64,000 bases of DNA from Blattamonas nauphoetae (GCA_033064195.1 JARBJD010000030.1:310001-374000), one strand, 5' to 3'; positions 11,936-24,275 are shown, counted from the stretch's first letter. Notes: a model not told the origin generated them from the sequence alone. Numbers and translations: made by a program.

Positions 11936-14073
11936 ATGCTGACTGGCTTACCTCTTGCTATGGACTTTTCGGGTCCGATTGATCTAACTAACTCCTCACC
12001 GCATCGTACAAGTTTTATCTCATCATCGCCACTATACCAACCCGGTTTACACCTTCTCTTCCTCATTCACAATTGCCCTGATTTCTTTTTCTTTTTAGAT
12101 GGTAGATCTGATATTCTCCAAATACCATCATCTTTCTTTCCAACGGATCTCCCTATCCAATCTCCCGAATCATCGTGGTCAGACCAATCTGCAACATTTG
12201 GAGAACAACATCATTATGGATCGCACAGTGACAAGTATCTTTCCTCTTTTCTTTTCTCGTCAATGATAGTTCTGCAGTACGCTCCCTCTCCTACCATTCA
12301 CTGTTTGAAAACCCAATTCGTGTGGACTCGTATGTCCTCCATCCAGTAGAATATCCCATACATCACCATGCAACTGATGGTTCATTGTCTCCTCACCCCC
12401 AATTTAGCGATCTGACACATTATCAGCCTCCAATCGTCGATGAAATGGATCTGAGTTCTCACTCATCGCCTCCACCTCTTCAACTACTAGCAGACACTTC
12501 TACAACTCTTTCGCATTCCTTGACACACGATTTTAATCATACTACGCGTCATTCAGTACATCCACAACCGGAATCTTTCTCAATCTCTGAATCAACTTCT
12601 TTTCGGAATAATACTGCCTTTTCGCCTCCCCAACGGCCAAATCCGTCCCCTGTCACAATGAGTGGGTTTTCGGATGGTATGCATCTTAGTACCTTCCAGT
12701 TTGGAGGGACAAGCATCACAGGTTCTGACAAGGTCAGCACGTCGCTATTTGACGAGTTTGCTGGTGACTTCAACAAAAATTTCAACGCCTCCTCGCCTCA
12801 GATTGGACTTGCTCATTCTCCAAGCATCTTCACTCCTCAAGAACTTCCAGACGCCTCCTTTGCCATCACGTCTCAGCTCACAGCGTTCTCCAATATGAAA
12901 AGACAAACATTTGACCCTTCCTTGAAACAACTCACCCCTCGCAGCCGTTCACTTGATTCAAGCATGAGTATCCCTCTCAAAGAGCCCGTGCGAGGCCACA
13001 ACAGCGGCATCGACCCAGACCAGCCGCACTCACTCGTTCTCATCTCAGAACGGACTCCCCGGCGAATGTCGCTGTCTGCATCGCCTGACAACGTCAGCAT
13101 GAGTCCCAACTCTCTCGAAGCATCGCCCAATCCGTGCTACTCTCTCCCCAAAGAACCCATCTCTCCTCCGCTCAGCTCGCTGAGTGTCGAAGAGGCATCC
13201 AAGCCGATCTTGCCCCCGTCTTTCTACAGCAGACTGCGGACTGCCACCGACCTTAGCACTGCCCACGTCGAGCAGGGGGCCATGGCAGCCAGGCCGCCCT
13301 CCCACTTTCAAGGTTCATTCCCGCCGGCCTCGCATGTGTGGGCAAGCCCTCTTTCTTTGCAAGCCACACTCGCCGGGTACATGCGACCCATCGGCGAAGT
13401 GCCGTCTCCTGACAGGAGCATCTTGGACTCGCCTCCGACAGCTCAGCGGAGCCGCGAGGCCGAGACGAGTCCTCCGCTGGATCCTGCGTCACTCCCAGAC
13501 CACCCCGCTCTCCCGCCCATCCAAGCACTCCCAAATAATGTCCGCCCGTTCGTCCCGGCCCAGCACTCGCTGTCGCCCCCTCCGTCCACCTCCCCACCCA
13601 CTGTTGCCCTCTCTCCTCCCCACTTTACTCTCGAGCAGCTCTCACGCAAGCTCCCTGCACCCTACGCCGACTCCATTTCCTTCCCCTCGCAGATTGTATT
13701 TCAGCCGTACGCAAACACAGTCACCTCCAGCCCTCCTGCTCAGCCCGTCTCGGCAGCTCCTCCGAGCCTCCCCACTCCCCTCCCGCCGTACCATCCCACC
13801 CAAATCATCCACTTTGTGCCTGCTTCCAAGCGACCAGCCGATGGGGAACCCACGCCTGAACCGCCAACCCCATCCCAAGAACCGCCCCCACCCTCCCCAA
13901 CCACTGGCAGCCACCCTCTGAAGGATGTCAATGCTTCCGAAAGATGCTTCCGCTGTGGGAAGTCGGGACACACCAGCAAAACATGCCCAGTCCCAGACTC
14001 CAGGAAGTGCTATCATTGTGGAAACAATGGACACATCTCCCGCGATTGCCCTCAGAAGAAGCCCAAGTCCTAG
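11936..14073 (+). CDS. CCHC zinc-knuckle protein with long disordered N-terminus, about 682 aa
   Basis: The inferred structure is join(11936..12044, 12099..12234, 12270..14073). The introns are 54 and 35 nt and both end in TAG; an alternative start is the ATG at 11960. About 620 residues are low-complexity and rich in Pro, Ser and Thr (SPPPSTSPPTVALSPP). The C-terminus carries two CCHC knuckles, CFRCGKSGHTSKTC and CYHCGNNGHISRDC, with canonical C-x2-C-x4-H-x4-C spacing. Knuckles of this CNBP/Gis2 type bind single-stranded RNA or DNA, so an RNA-binding regulatory role is likely. A protein with the same plan is encoded at 61552-62457 on the other strand. There are no retroelement neighbours, so this is a host gene. 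Confidence 0.75.
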
Positions 14074-14253
14074 TTGTTTTAATCTTGTTGTGATATTCTG
14101 TTTAACAGCGTGATTCTTTAGGTTCGTTTCATTTCATTCTTTCACCGACAGTCTTTTTATGGTTCCATGCTCATTTCGTTGCTCTCCGCGTTTACCCATC
14201 TTCTGAGACATTCCAGAGAAAGACTGACGCGAGTGATTGTGAAAGACAAAAAA

Positions 14254-15040
14254 TTACAATTCCCCATCTGCGGTGATGACCCCACAGTCAACAATTTTGA
14301 CCTCCTTGATGGGTCTGTCACTGCGGGTTGGGTTCTTTTCGATCTTTCTCACGACGGGCATTCCTGAGACGACCTCACCGAAAACCTGAGGAAGTTGGGT
14401 GAATAAGGAAAACAACCATACAACATGTTTGCCATCGAGCCATGGAGTATCAGCAGTGCAGATGAAGAACTAATCGTTCAGAGTGGATGAGAGATTGGAG
14501 AAAATAATGAAACCTGGCTTCCGTTGGTGTCTGGGCCAGCATTTGCCATGCTCAATGTACCGGGACCAAAATGCTTGATTTTGAAGTTTTCATCAGCGAA
14601 TTTGTTGCCATAGATGCTCTTTCCTCCTCGTCCATCACCGGAAGTGAAATCACCTCCTGAGAGAAAGAAAATGAGTGTGAATGTTTGAAAACGAATAATG
14701 AATGACCTTGGATCATGAAGTTCGGAATGACACGATGGAATGTACTTTGGTTGTATCCGAACCCCTTCTCCATGGTGCAGAGAGTCAGAAAGTTCTTGGT
14801 TGTTTTTGGGACAGTATTACCGTACAATCCCATCACAATGCGGCCTAAAGGAATCAAAATATAGACGGTTGATTGTGATATGTAGTAAATTGCAGTCATA
14901 ATGAAATTGAAGAGAGAAAAGTGACCGGCTGGTTGTCCACCAATTTCGATGTCGAAAAAGACTTTGTCAGTAACTTCACGAAGCTTCGATGATGGCGCAC
15001 CACAGATCAAAGCCAACAGGCAATAAGAGAGTGTAAGCAT
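14254..15040 (-). CDS. Secretory-pathway cyclophilin-type peptidyl-prolyl isomerase, 191 aa
   Basis: Five exons on the minus strand (15040-14926, 14844-14707, 14656-14514, 14469-14422, 14385-14254) join in frame. The first 20 residues ([18 protein letters not shown]) form a signal peptide. The mature part is a complete single-domain cyclophilin: [20 protein letters not shown], then [20 protein letters not shown] with the catalytic Arg and Phe. It continues with [53 protein letters not shown] and the ending GVITADGEL. Length and motifs match cyclophilin B. It should catalyse cis-trans isomerisation of X-Pro bonds during folding in the endoplasmic reticulum. There is no obvious KDEL-type signal. 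The start gives a textbook signal peptide. Confidence 0.93.
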
Positions 15041-15141
15041 TGGTTTCAGTGTGCCGGAATGAACAGGCAAAAACAGCGGTCAGGATCAAAATCAACACCA
15101 ACGAAAGAGTACTATCTAGTTCCAAATTGAGCACCGTACTG

Positions 15142-16335
15142 ATGTCCACCCCTGGGGTGCTTGCATTTTGCATTTCTGTGAACTGGATTCAATTGTTTTC
15201 TTCTCTTGCTTCCACCTCATTTTCTCGCCTACTCCCAGAGTCCTAAACGTTCTCACGTTTTGTATAGCTTTGGAAGAGTTTTTCAGAGTTTATGTCATCC
15301 GATATGCCAAAACACGAATCTCCCAGTGTGATGAAACATTCTGGTTTCATTTTATGGTCATATTCCACCCATTTATTCGGTATGTCCATTTCGACGCTTA
15401 TCATGTTTTCTTTCTTCTCATTTTAAATTTGGATCAGTTCTCTGGCCTCTATATTTCTCGAACATGCTTGCGTTCCTCTCTCGATCGAATCCATTGTGTC
15501 CCGGATCTTCCTCTCCGTTTACAATTATCTCTTCACTGCTGCTTTCGTCTTGATTATTGTAAAATGGTCACAGCTTGTCCACAAACATCGATCAGGACGT
15601 AAAAAGGCTTATGTCATCCTCGTCACGGCGGATATCATCTTCTGTGGGGTTATTCCACTAGTGCTGACAATTGTAATTGCTATTAGTGCACGTTTACGGC
15701 CAAAACTTCATCCTATCGTTGCTCTCATCGAACTTATCTACTACACTCTCCTCAATGCTTCTCTCGCTGTTCTATTTGCTATCTATGGCATTCGAGCCCA
15801 ATTTGTTGTGAAAAAACTTCTCAAAAATCGTCTTTCTCTCTCTGGTCCCTCTAGTTCATCTGACTCCGAGCCTGTCCGCCCAAATTCTCATCTACGTTTG
15901 AAACTGTTCGTACAGACACTATTAGCGCTTATCTGCTTCTTATTTCGGACCTGCATGTATTTCATCCTTTCTCTCTTTGGAATGGATGAGGTTTCTCTCG
16001 GGGTCCTTGGATTGCTGAAGGATGGGATTGGAGACTCTGCCCTCACCATCATCCTCCTCTTCATGAACATCCCCGCCAAGACGTATCGGAAGAAAAAGAG
16101 GAGAGCCAATGCATCGACTTCTCGGGACGAGATTGGAAGTGTTCGCCCTGCAGAACGCCGCAAATCACGGAAGACTCTCCCCAACGAGCAGCAGTCCCTC
16201 CTCATCAACACCCAAGAGACTCCGTCCGAGTACTCCCTCTTCTACCGAGTGTGTTTCTGCTTTCTGCTAATCGTTCTTTTCTTCTTCACTCACTTTCCGC
16301 AGGACCAACGAATTGAAACCTTGAATTCTTTCTAA
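15142..16335 (+). CDS. THH1/TOM1/GPR137-like seven-helix membrane protein, 344 aa
   Basis: The inferred structure is join(15142..15239, 15287..15379, 15438..16248, 16303..16335). Introns are 47, 58 and 54 nt. The last is a multiple of three with no in-frame stop, so retaining it would add a hydrophobic 18-residue segment before the same ending. The first helix is GVLAFCISVNWIQLFSSLAS, followed by the basic loop VYVIRYAKTRIS, as in TOM1. Further helices include YNYLFTAAFVLIIVKWSQLV and VILVTADIIFCGVIPLVLTI. The tail is basic (TYRKKKRRANA) and Ser-rich. It is a diverged relative of the gene at 5604-7152. An endomembrane location is inferred from the family. Confidence 0.7.
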
Positions 16336-17530
16336 CAAGAGCTTTCCTTGTCTGAGCTATATTACATTTTGTTTGTCATGGTCTTGTTCTCCACGAGACT
16401 CTCATATTTTCGTGTCACAAACGTGTGATGAGATTCTCTCTTTCTTGCAAACAATCCAGGTCTTTATAGACATGGGACATAATTCTTTTTCGGGACATAA
16501 TTCCGTCTTTGAGCGATCTATAGACAAGTACGGTCTAATATTTGTGAATATTATTCGTGAACTGGTATGTTCACGCCACAAAAGTCAATGGAAAGGTAAA
16601 ATTGTCTTGAAGTGGAGAAAGGAAAATCAAGGTATGATCTTCCCACAACCAATGTGAAAAGGTCTCCGTTCTCCGAGAAAACTCATATCCCAATCCTTCT
16701 CACCTGCCACGTCTCAGATGACATGACGAAAACTTAATACCAAGAGTCCAAAAATATTGATAAACTCGATAATGGATGTGATCAAACAGCCTAAATACCC
16801 TCTTGCCCGCTCAAAAATCCCCGATCAAGGATCCTGACTTCGAGATTTGCCAACTCGCGGACAATGACCTGATGTTCGCTGAAATGCTATTCGGGTGTGT
16901 TTTCCTTCATACACAACTCAATTGATCAATTTTTTCAACAACAATTGTTTCATCACTTTTCTTGCCAATATCTCCCTGTTTCCTTCATCACTCAATTTCC
17001 TTCTTGTTTTTCACATTTTTCAGTGTTTATCCATCCAACTTTGTTGATTCAACAAATTAGACGAACAGGTTGGTCACTCCACCAATCCAAAAGGATCCAG
17101 CCTCTTTTCCGTGTTTTGCACGTTTGCTCTCTTTCTCATTCCTTCTTTTTCATCCTCTTCACAAATTTAGGCAAGCACAGGGATACCATGTCGTCATACT
17201 TTGATCGTGGATGCAGAAAGAGATCTCTCCAATTGAAGGACGGATCACGTTCATCTCAACTTCATACATTTCACACGTGTTTTCATTCAGTTTTTATTGA
17301 TCTTTTTTTCGTTACCATATGGAAATAGTTAATGTGAGAATCGAGATCAGCCCATAACAAATGAGAAAAGCAATGAGATTCCCGAAAATCTCCATTTGAG
17401 TTCACACTCCTTTAGAAGGTGTAATAAGCTTCCTTCAATCTCTCCTTTACTCTACAACTGTCCTTGTTGCGTATTTATGATGAAATGTGAATTATGTCTC
17501 CAAATTCAATTGAGTCCCACATCTATTATA
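16336..17530 (+). other. Gene-poor stretch with scattered coding-like fragments
   Basis: No intact gene is seen. One short stretch (about 16770-16892) reads in one frame as SPIKDPDFEICQLADNDLMF and ends at a GT, which looks like a true exon or its remnant. Plausible acceptors at about 17023 and 17170 are followed by frames that soon stop. It could be a decayed gene or a gene whose other exons I cannot join. Confidence 0.3.
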
Positions 17531-17875
17531 GTCCCTCCACAAAACCGGCTAAAATATACAAAACCGGTTTTATTCAATATAAGGTCATTTTTCACAATAT
17601 AATGCAAGAATTGTACTTTAATAACTCTTAGAAACATGGGAACGGTAGTTTGATAAGAAAGAATATCATCAAAATCGCAAAAAAAACATGGGAAAGTGTC
17701 CAAATAATGGGGAAAATGCCTTCTTTTTGTCACTTCTTGGTTTTTGAAAAATCACTAGTTCTTCTTGAAATGGTGTATTACGTAACGTGTTAAGAGATTA
17801 TGGCGAAATTGTGGATGAAACGTCTTATTTTGATTTTAGCCGGTTTAATAAATAAAACCGGTTTTGTGGAGGGTC
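17531..17875. mobile_element. 345-bp MITE with TA target duplication
   Basis: The ends are inverted repeats: GTCCCTCCACAAAACCGG on the left and, reversed, GACCCTCCACAAAACCGG on the right. Both ends are flanked by TA (17529-17530 and 17876-17877). Each end carries the palindromic word AAAACCGGTTTTA and the word CCGGCTAAAAT, but in opposite order. It has no coding capacity. TA duplication and size fit a non-autonomous Tc1/mariner/pogo-superfamily element. It lies just downstream of the 3' end of the NEK kinase gene. Confidence 0.8.
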
Positions 17876-18022
17876 TATTAGAATCGTCCAAGGACCAAAA
17901 GTCGGAAATCAAGACTGGTTGTGAAATAAAGGAACAAAACACAAGAAAACAAGAGAGATATCAAAGAATGAGATAAAGATGAATCTTGCTTCTCCAAAAA
18001 GAAAGAACTGCGAGGGGAGAGT

Positions 18023-21000
18023 TCAATCGTCATAATCAAACTCGTCCGAGTAATGGTGATCCACGTCTTGCTCCTCACCATCTTCGCCTGTGTCCTTTTC
18101 ATCACTCTCCCGCTGCCCGTCGTCCCACTCTTCCTGTCCGTCCTCATCTGTGGCGCCTTCGTGATGGCTGTCTCCTTCCCACTCATCCTGCTCGTCCTCC
18201 CCGTCGTCGTGGTCGTTGGGTTCGTTTGACTCAACTTGTTCTTCTTCTTCGTCTGTCCCAACCTCATCCTCTCTCTCCGCCTCGTCTCGCATTCGTTCTT
18301 CTGCTTTTCTTTGTCGCTCTTCCTCTTCCGCTCTCATCCGTTCCTCTTCCGCTCGCCTCTTTTCCTGTCGTCGTGCCTCCAATTCTTGTCTTTTCCTTTC
18401 TGCCTCCTCTTCCAGCTTTCTCTCCTCCTCTTCTTTCTGTTTCAGGAATTCAGTCACATTGTTGCGTGTGTCCTTCTCAAAGAGCAATTCTGCTTTTCCC
18501 ATTACGACTCGCTCTTCCTTCTCCCCATCATGCCGACCAACCTGCACGTCCTCCTCCTTTCGCTTATCCTTCCCTCCTGCTCTCATTGGAGTCAGTCGTC
18601 GCTTCTCTGTTCCGTCTCCAACAACAATCATTCCTGTGTTCACTCTCTTCTTTGCAAGGACAGGTCGCGTAGCATTCTTCCCACCGCGCTTGTCATTCGA
18701 TCCAGCCGCACCGCTTGTTGTGTCGGTCTTCGATTTGGGCTTCTTCACAACCACCTGGCTCCCGAAGTAAGGCGAGGCTGGGTCTGGGATAGGCACGCGG
18801 ACGCCGCACGCAAGCTCGTCTGTCTTCATGCGTGTGCGCTCGCGAGAGAGGCTCCGACGAGACACAGTCTTCACCACCTTCTTCCCGGCTCCGTCCTTCT
18901 CGGCGTCCTTCCCCTCAGTCGACTTGGAGCGTTCGTTGGCTCGTCGTTTAGGCTTCCCTGCCTCTTTGATGTTCTGCTGCACGTACGACGCCTTCTTCGT
19001 CTTTGCCGTGCGGAAGTTCATCAGCTCGTGCATGTCGTGGAGGAGTGTGGAGTCCTTCTGGATAATCACAAACTTCCCGTTTGTGTCCCACGCGTATTGA
19101 AGGTTCACGTTGTCCCTCGCTTCGATCTTGGCCTGGTTGCGCATCTCCGCCTCGTCCTCCTCGTTCAGGTCGGCCTCCTCCCACATGTTGTTCTTCTGTT
19201 CGTTCTCCAGCCGCCTCTCTCGAAGGTAGTCCTTCGATCCCACTCCGCGCCCATCAATCCGCATGTCTCCGCCTCGTCCGAGACTCGCTCTGTGCTCCAG
19301 TCCTTCGTCGAGGCTGAAGGGAGTGTCTGTCTGTTTGAGAAGGTCGCGTTCGTCCTCAAAGAAGAACACCCACTCGCTTGTCCCTCGCTTCTTCTTCTTC
19401 TTTTTGGGGCGGTCGGTAAATGACTGGAGGGCGTTTCCCATCCGCATCGCAAACTCCACTTTGAGCTTCACGCGGTCGTCCTCCGTCAGCTGCTCGTCGT
19501 CGGGCTCCACTTCGTCCATGAACTCGAGGGCCTCCTCGTCGAACGTGAAGAGGATCAGTTCTCGCCCGCGCTTCTCCTCCTCGCTCATCTCCTTCTTCGG
19601 CGTCTCTTCTGCCGACTCCTTCTCGCCTACATTCTCCTCTTCGCAATCGTCTGCTTCGTCCTCACCGACAGCACCCTGCGAATCGTCGGGTGACTTCTCG
19701 TCTGCCTGGTGGTTGACTTGGAGAGGGGACGTTGAGTGTGGGATTCGTGTGTTGGGACTCCTGAGTGAGCTGTACCCAGTCGACGTGATGGTGGGAGAGT
19801 CCGCCTGCCGCTGGATTCGGCCCCCCGTGATGCTCGACCCGGCCCTTCGGTGCACTTTCAGCTCGCTTTGAGTGGACGACCCTGCGGGTCCGAGGAGGCT
19901 CTCGATGTCGTCCATCGACCGTCCTGTGCGTGCTTTGACAGGCCCTGGCCGCGGGAGGGGCTTGAAGGATGACGTGGTTCCTCCCACAGCTGGGAAGAGC
20001 TCGTCCTGCTGAGGACCCACTGCGGGAGGCGGGACAATCTTGGACGGGACGAGTTGAGGTTTGGGTGATGGGGCTGTCTGCGGTGGGCGCAGTGTCTTCT
20101 TCCGAGTGGCAAGTGGAGCGTGTTGTGAGGTGGGTGTGGATGAATAATGGTTGTATTTCTGTCCAGTGCGAGGTGAATTGGGTCGTGGTTTTGGAGGGGA
20201 CATTGTTGGGATGTTGGCGATTGACGGTTGTGAAATGGAGGCAACTGGAATGTATGGAAGAGGAATTTGAAATTTCGCGGCATATTTCTGTGTTTCTGGT
20301 TTTTCAAGGAGTGTACGAAGGGACATTCTCTTTTTCGGCTCAGGGTTGAGAAATGACATCACAATTTCAATTAAGGTGGCAGAGTATGTGTCCGACGGAA
20401 GTGGTGGAGGGGAAGCTTGCATAATCTTCATCAAAAGAGCAGCCTGATTGGGGGCTTCGAACGGTTTTCTGAACGTGCACAGTTCATAGATAACACATCC
20501 AAATGCCCACAAATCTGATTTTTCATTGTAAGGTTCGCCTTGAACAAGCTCAGGAGAGAGATAGTATGGTGTTCCCACTGTCGTTTGAGCAAAAGATGCG
20601 GTTCCCAGAGTTCGAGCAACACCTAAATCCCCAATCTTGACGCTAAAACTCTGAAAATATCACAAAACAGACGTGTTTCCTGTAGCAAGAAAGATGTTCA
20701 GTGATTTGATATCACGGTGGATAATCTTGTGTGAGTGAATATCTGAATTGGCGAGAGAAAAGTGATGGTGTCGTATGAATGGAAGAAATACGATCGAGTC
20801 CAAGAGCAATTTCGATAATGAATCTCCACACAACCTCTTCCGGGAGGGATTCACCATTTTCTTTGGATGACTGAAAGATAATGAGTTTCTTGTGATGATG
20901 AATGGCACACAAGGATAAAATCGTTCAGAGTTCCTTGTTCGGCAAGTTCCATGATCATATTGAGCGTATTTTCATGGAAGAAAGAATCGTAGTAACGAAT

Positions 21001-21279
21001 AACGTATGGAGAGTTTAACTGGGCAAGGAGGAACACTTCTTTGAGATTGTCTTCCTTCTCCTTTCTTCAGATCAAAAGTGACAAAACAATTGGGAAAATA
21101 GAAAGAGACGTTCGAAAAGAAGAAGAAACAGACGCAGTGAGTGAGGTCATATCGATTTGCTTCAGGCAATAGACGTTGTTGTCAGCTACACGTTTTACCA
21201 TCCATACTTCACCATACGTGCCTCTTCCTATTCGTTTAATCTTTTTGAAATCATTCATTGACGATCTTGCTTCTGACAT
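18023..21279 (-). CDS. NEK-family protein kinase with long charged tail, 1022 aa
   Basis: Five exons (21279-21134, 21064-20911, 20870-20792, 20742-20673, 20642-18023) join in frame; the fourth intron is only 30 nt. The kinase domain spans about residues 10-265: glycine loop GRGTYGEVW, Lys in YCLKQID, partner-loop text NSPYVIRYYDSFF, catalytic loop HRDIKSLN, GDLGVA (Leu for Phe in DFG) and the activation-segment end GTPYYLSPEL. These are NEK1/3/5-style features and all catalytic residues are present. The remaining ~750 residues are disordered, with a Glu/Arg coiled coil (KQKEEEERKLEEEAERKRQE) and an acidic C-terminus (DEFDYDD). NEK kinases act at basal bodies, cilia and in the cell cycle, and a coiled-coil tail usually dimerises them. 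The start is the ATG nearest the kinase domain; an upstream in-frame ATG at 21381 would add 34 residues. Confidence 0.85.
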
Positions 21280-21550
21280 GGTCAGAAACCGAGTGAATGG
21301 TTCTCTGGCCTCTAGAAAAAAAGAACCATGGGACGATCTTTTGTTAGTACAAAAAAATGATGTGAATCGATAATGAGTCATCTGAAGGTCCTATAAAATA
21401 TCATATTTTTCAGTAGAGGTGTTGGGAACACACAATTCACAAAGGGCTACAATTGATCGAAAAACCAGAATCTCACCCATGCTGGGGAGTCTAATTGAAT
21501 TGACAGAAAATGGTCGGACCCCAAAAAATTGGCCTTCTTGCCCAATTCCC
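21280..21550. other. Intergenic, nothing recognised
   Basis: This AT-rich sequence lies upstream of the NEK gene and presumably contains its promoter. No coding frame or repeat was recognised. Confidence 0.3.
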
Positions 21551-21557
21551 AATACAC

Positions 21558-22288
21558 TGATGAATAGACGTAAAATGGATGAATAACTTTTCTGATGTTG
21601 TGATCGAGAGAGACTTCACACTGTTTCGTGCGTTGTGTTGCGACACTTTTTGTTTCAAATCATTTCAAAAATAAGTCTCAAATATACCTGTGTGGCCAGC
21701 CAAAAAGGTGTGGCCACTCGACAAGGTGACTACTTTAAATATAGGTCCTGATCCACTTTATCGATCAGCCAAATGCACGTACAAAAATGATTCAGGAGAC
21801 AAAACACAGGTGAGATGGATCGAAAAGGATAAAAACGAGATGATTTAAGAAACATACTAAGTTTCAGTTTGGGTCAGGCCACTGGCCACCAGCTGTCCAA
21901 ACGGCAAAGAAGTCCCGATATCTCAAGAAGATGAAGGTGATCAGACAATATTCAACGTGGTCATCGAAAGAGAAAAAGGCGATGGACAGTGAAAAATCTG
22001 AAAAAAAGCGAGGGACCGATCAAACCACACTTGGCAGTGTTTGCACGAGAAAGCTCTAATTTGTTGAGAAATGACGAAAACAACAAGAAAAATGATTGAA
22101 AAGATGATTCTGAGATGAAATTTTTTAAAAAAAACACCAGGGAAGAGAGAGAAAAGAGTGCTGAGATTGAAGTGAAGACGGAGAAGTGCAGTGAAAGGTG
22201 TTGAAAATGAGTGAAAGAGCTGCTGGTCATATCATCATTTGTGTTGAAACGGACGAATCAAAATCAAGAGGAGAGATCTGTAGCAATA
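21558..22288 (+). pseudogene. 5' fragments of a gene interrupted by the pogo element
   Basis: On the plus strand, coding-like stretches occur before the transposon: a frame ending KVWPLDKVTTLNIGPDPLYR, then CTYKNDSGDKTQ followed by a GT. After a CAG acceptor at about 21868 comes FGSGHWPPAVQTAKKSRYLK with a Lys/Ser-rich continuation to a stop near 22060. Same-strand coding resumes right after the transposon at 24437. I read these as the 5' part of the gene continuing at 24484-25996, but the link is inference. Confidence 0.35.
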
Positions 22289-22506
22289 CCGTCGTTCAAC
22301 AACCCGAGACATTCTGAAACCCAAGACATTCTAGTTTGGGCTTTTCACCTGATTCCCATTTTTTCTCTCTATTCATCATCTTATTTTGTCTCCTTTTCTT
22401 TTTTGAAAGTTCTAGATAAAAAACATCCACTGGAGGTGAAATGGAAAGATTCGTGCCGGATTTTTCCTGAACGGAGGGATCTACCCTCAATCTCCGTCGT
22501 CCCGTT
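22289..22506 (+). repeat. Left terminal inverted repeat of the pogo element
   Basis: 218 bp, inverted copy of 24219-24436 with three differences. The transposase start codon lies 27 bases inside it, so the repeat probably also contains the promoter. Confidence 0.9.
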
Positions 22507-22532
22507 ACTCGCTCAGAACAGTTTAAAAACTG

Positions 22533-24275
22533 ATGTCGGTCAAGACCCGCTCGGTATGTGTGCTTCTCGATCACTCCTCATTATCTCTCGTTGATACTCT
22601 TCCTCTATCTTTCAGAAACAAAATCAAACCCACCACAGCAAGAAATGGCATGAAAATTTGATAGAATATCGAAATGTTACGCTATCTAAACCGTACTCCT
22701 CGTTCACGCCATTGTTGGCCCTCCTAAAAAGGGAGGAGAAGATGACGGTGATGCCCGGAGTGATCCAGAACATCACCGGTCTCTCAACGAAGGCTGTCAG
22801 CCGGGCCAGACGATCGTACAAAAAAGGAAGACAAGTTCAGAAAAATGGAAGGCCAATGGTGGCTCCTGAATGTTACGTAACAAAGTTGCGATTGTGGTTG
22901 AGCAAGAAAATGAAGCAGAAAATGACAGTCACGCCAATGATGACTCAGAAGAAAGTGTGTCTACGTTGTTCCTTTACTCACTCTTTAGATTGAATCCATC
23001 ATTGAAGGGTCTAAATTTAAGGACGGAAAGTTGTCACCAAATTGGGCCAACGGTTTTCTTCAAGCCGAACCTGACTTGATTTACTCCCTACCAAAAAGAA
23101 TGGAACCTTCAAATATCGCAGCGAACAATGAAGAAACTCTCGTTGGTTGGCATGAAACACTCTCGACAGTTATCTCAACAAACCAAATCCCAGAATCCCT
23201 AATTTTCAACTTTGACGAAACTGGGTTCAGCACTCTGAAACAGGTCCAGTCAAAGCTGATCCACATGAAGGGCTCTCCTCCACCACAAGTCCCGAGCCTG
23301 ACCACAATTGAAAATTTTACGTTGGCATGCTGCGTATGCGCAGATGGTTCGGCCTTGCGGCACCATCTGATTTTTCCTCGTTTTAGTGAACAAAAGGAGT
23401 TAACTTCATTTTTAGATTTTAATATTCGTCCTGTGTACATAGGAAAAGGTTATGTGAACGCACAAATTCTATATGACATGTTGAAGGACGAAATCTTCCC
23501 AGCAATGGACAAAAAAAGAAAGCGGCTCAATCTCGGTTCAATACCCGCTCTCCTCCTCATGGACAATTGTGGTTCGCATCTCACAGCGTCTATTGCGAAA
23601 TTAGCGGTTCAATTCAATATCATCATCTTATCTCTCCCTCCAAACACCACAAATCTAACGCAACCTCTCGACGACAGCATCTTTCAAATGTTGAAAAAGG
23701 AATATGGCAGACTGTACACTCAACCCTATCCCTTCACTCAGGAAGCTCACCAACTGGCAATCAAAGAAAGCCTTCCTGGGGCAGTCACCGCAGCCTTCAA
23801 TCCTGCTGTGGTGAAAAAGGCGTTTGCCAATTGCGGCGTAGCTCCACTTTCGTTGCCTAAGCTGCTCCAGAAGATGGCTGTGAGAAAAGAAGATGAGAAT
23901 ACAACATCAAACCCGAAATCTCCAACTTTTGCCGATCCAACTTTTTCTGGAATTGCTCCTCTGGTACGAAGAGGAAAACTCCTAACATCGAAGGAATCCA
24001 TTGCGGAGATGGAAAAGAAAGTAAAAATGAGAGAAGATCAGAAGAAGACAGATCGTAGAAAAAGGACTGATGGTGTGAAGATGAGGAACAAAAAAATGAT
24101 TCGTTCCTCTCCTCGAGAAGCAGCGCAGCACAAGAATGAAGGAAAGAAAATGAAGCCTGTTCATGCAAAGAAGCCATCCAGCAAGCCGGCATCTCTACGA
24201 ACAAGTCCGCGAAGCGTCAACGGGACGACGGAGATTGAGGGTAGATCCCTCCGTTCAGGAAAAATCCGGCACTAA
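22533..24275 (+). CDS. Pogo/Tigger-type DDE transposase with two introns, 548 aa
   Basis: The inferred structure is join(22533..22553, 22616..22954, 22989..24275), all in phase 0. The introns are 62 nt (GTATGT...TTTCAG) and 34 nt (GTGTGT...TTTAG). The start MSVKTRSKQNQTHHSKKWHE lies just inside the left inverted repeat. A basic helix-turn-helix-like segment follows (TGLSTKAVSRARRSYKKG). The catalytic core shows FNFDETGF (first Asp), LLLMDNCGSH (second Asp) and NLTQPLDDSIFQ (third Asp), the DDE_1 pattern of pogo, Tigger and jerky transposases. The C-terminus is Lys/Arg-rich, as expected for a DNA-binding protein. It should cut and paste the element at TA sites. All motifs are intact and no stops interrupt the spliced frame, so it may be active. 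Confidence 0.9.

Noticed and set aside
11936-14073. Retroelement Gag because of the CCHC knuckles
   Set aside because: No reverse transcriptase, integrase or terminal repeats lie nearby, and two introns and a disordered host-like N-terminus fit a cellular RNA-binding protein.
18236-19423. 395-codon plus-strand frame
   Set aside because: It is antisense to the charged tail of the NEK kinase, with no motif and a composition explained by the reverse complement.
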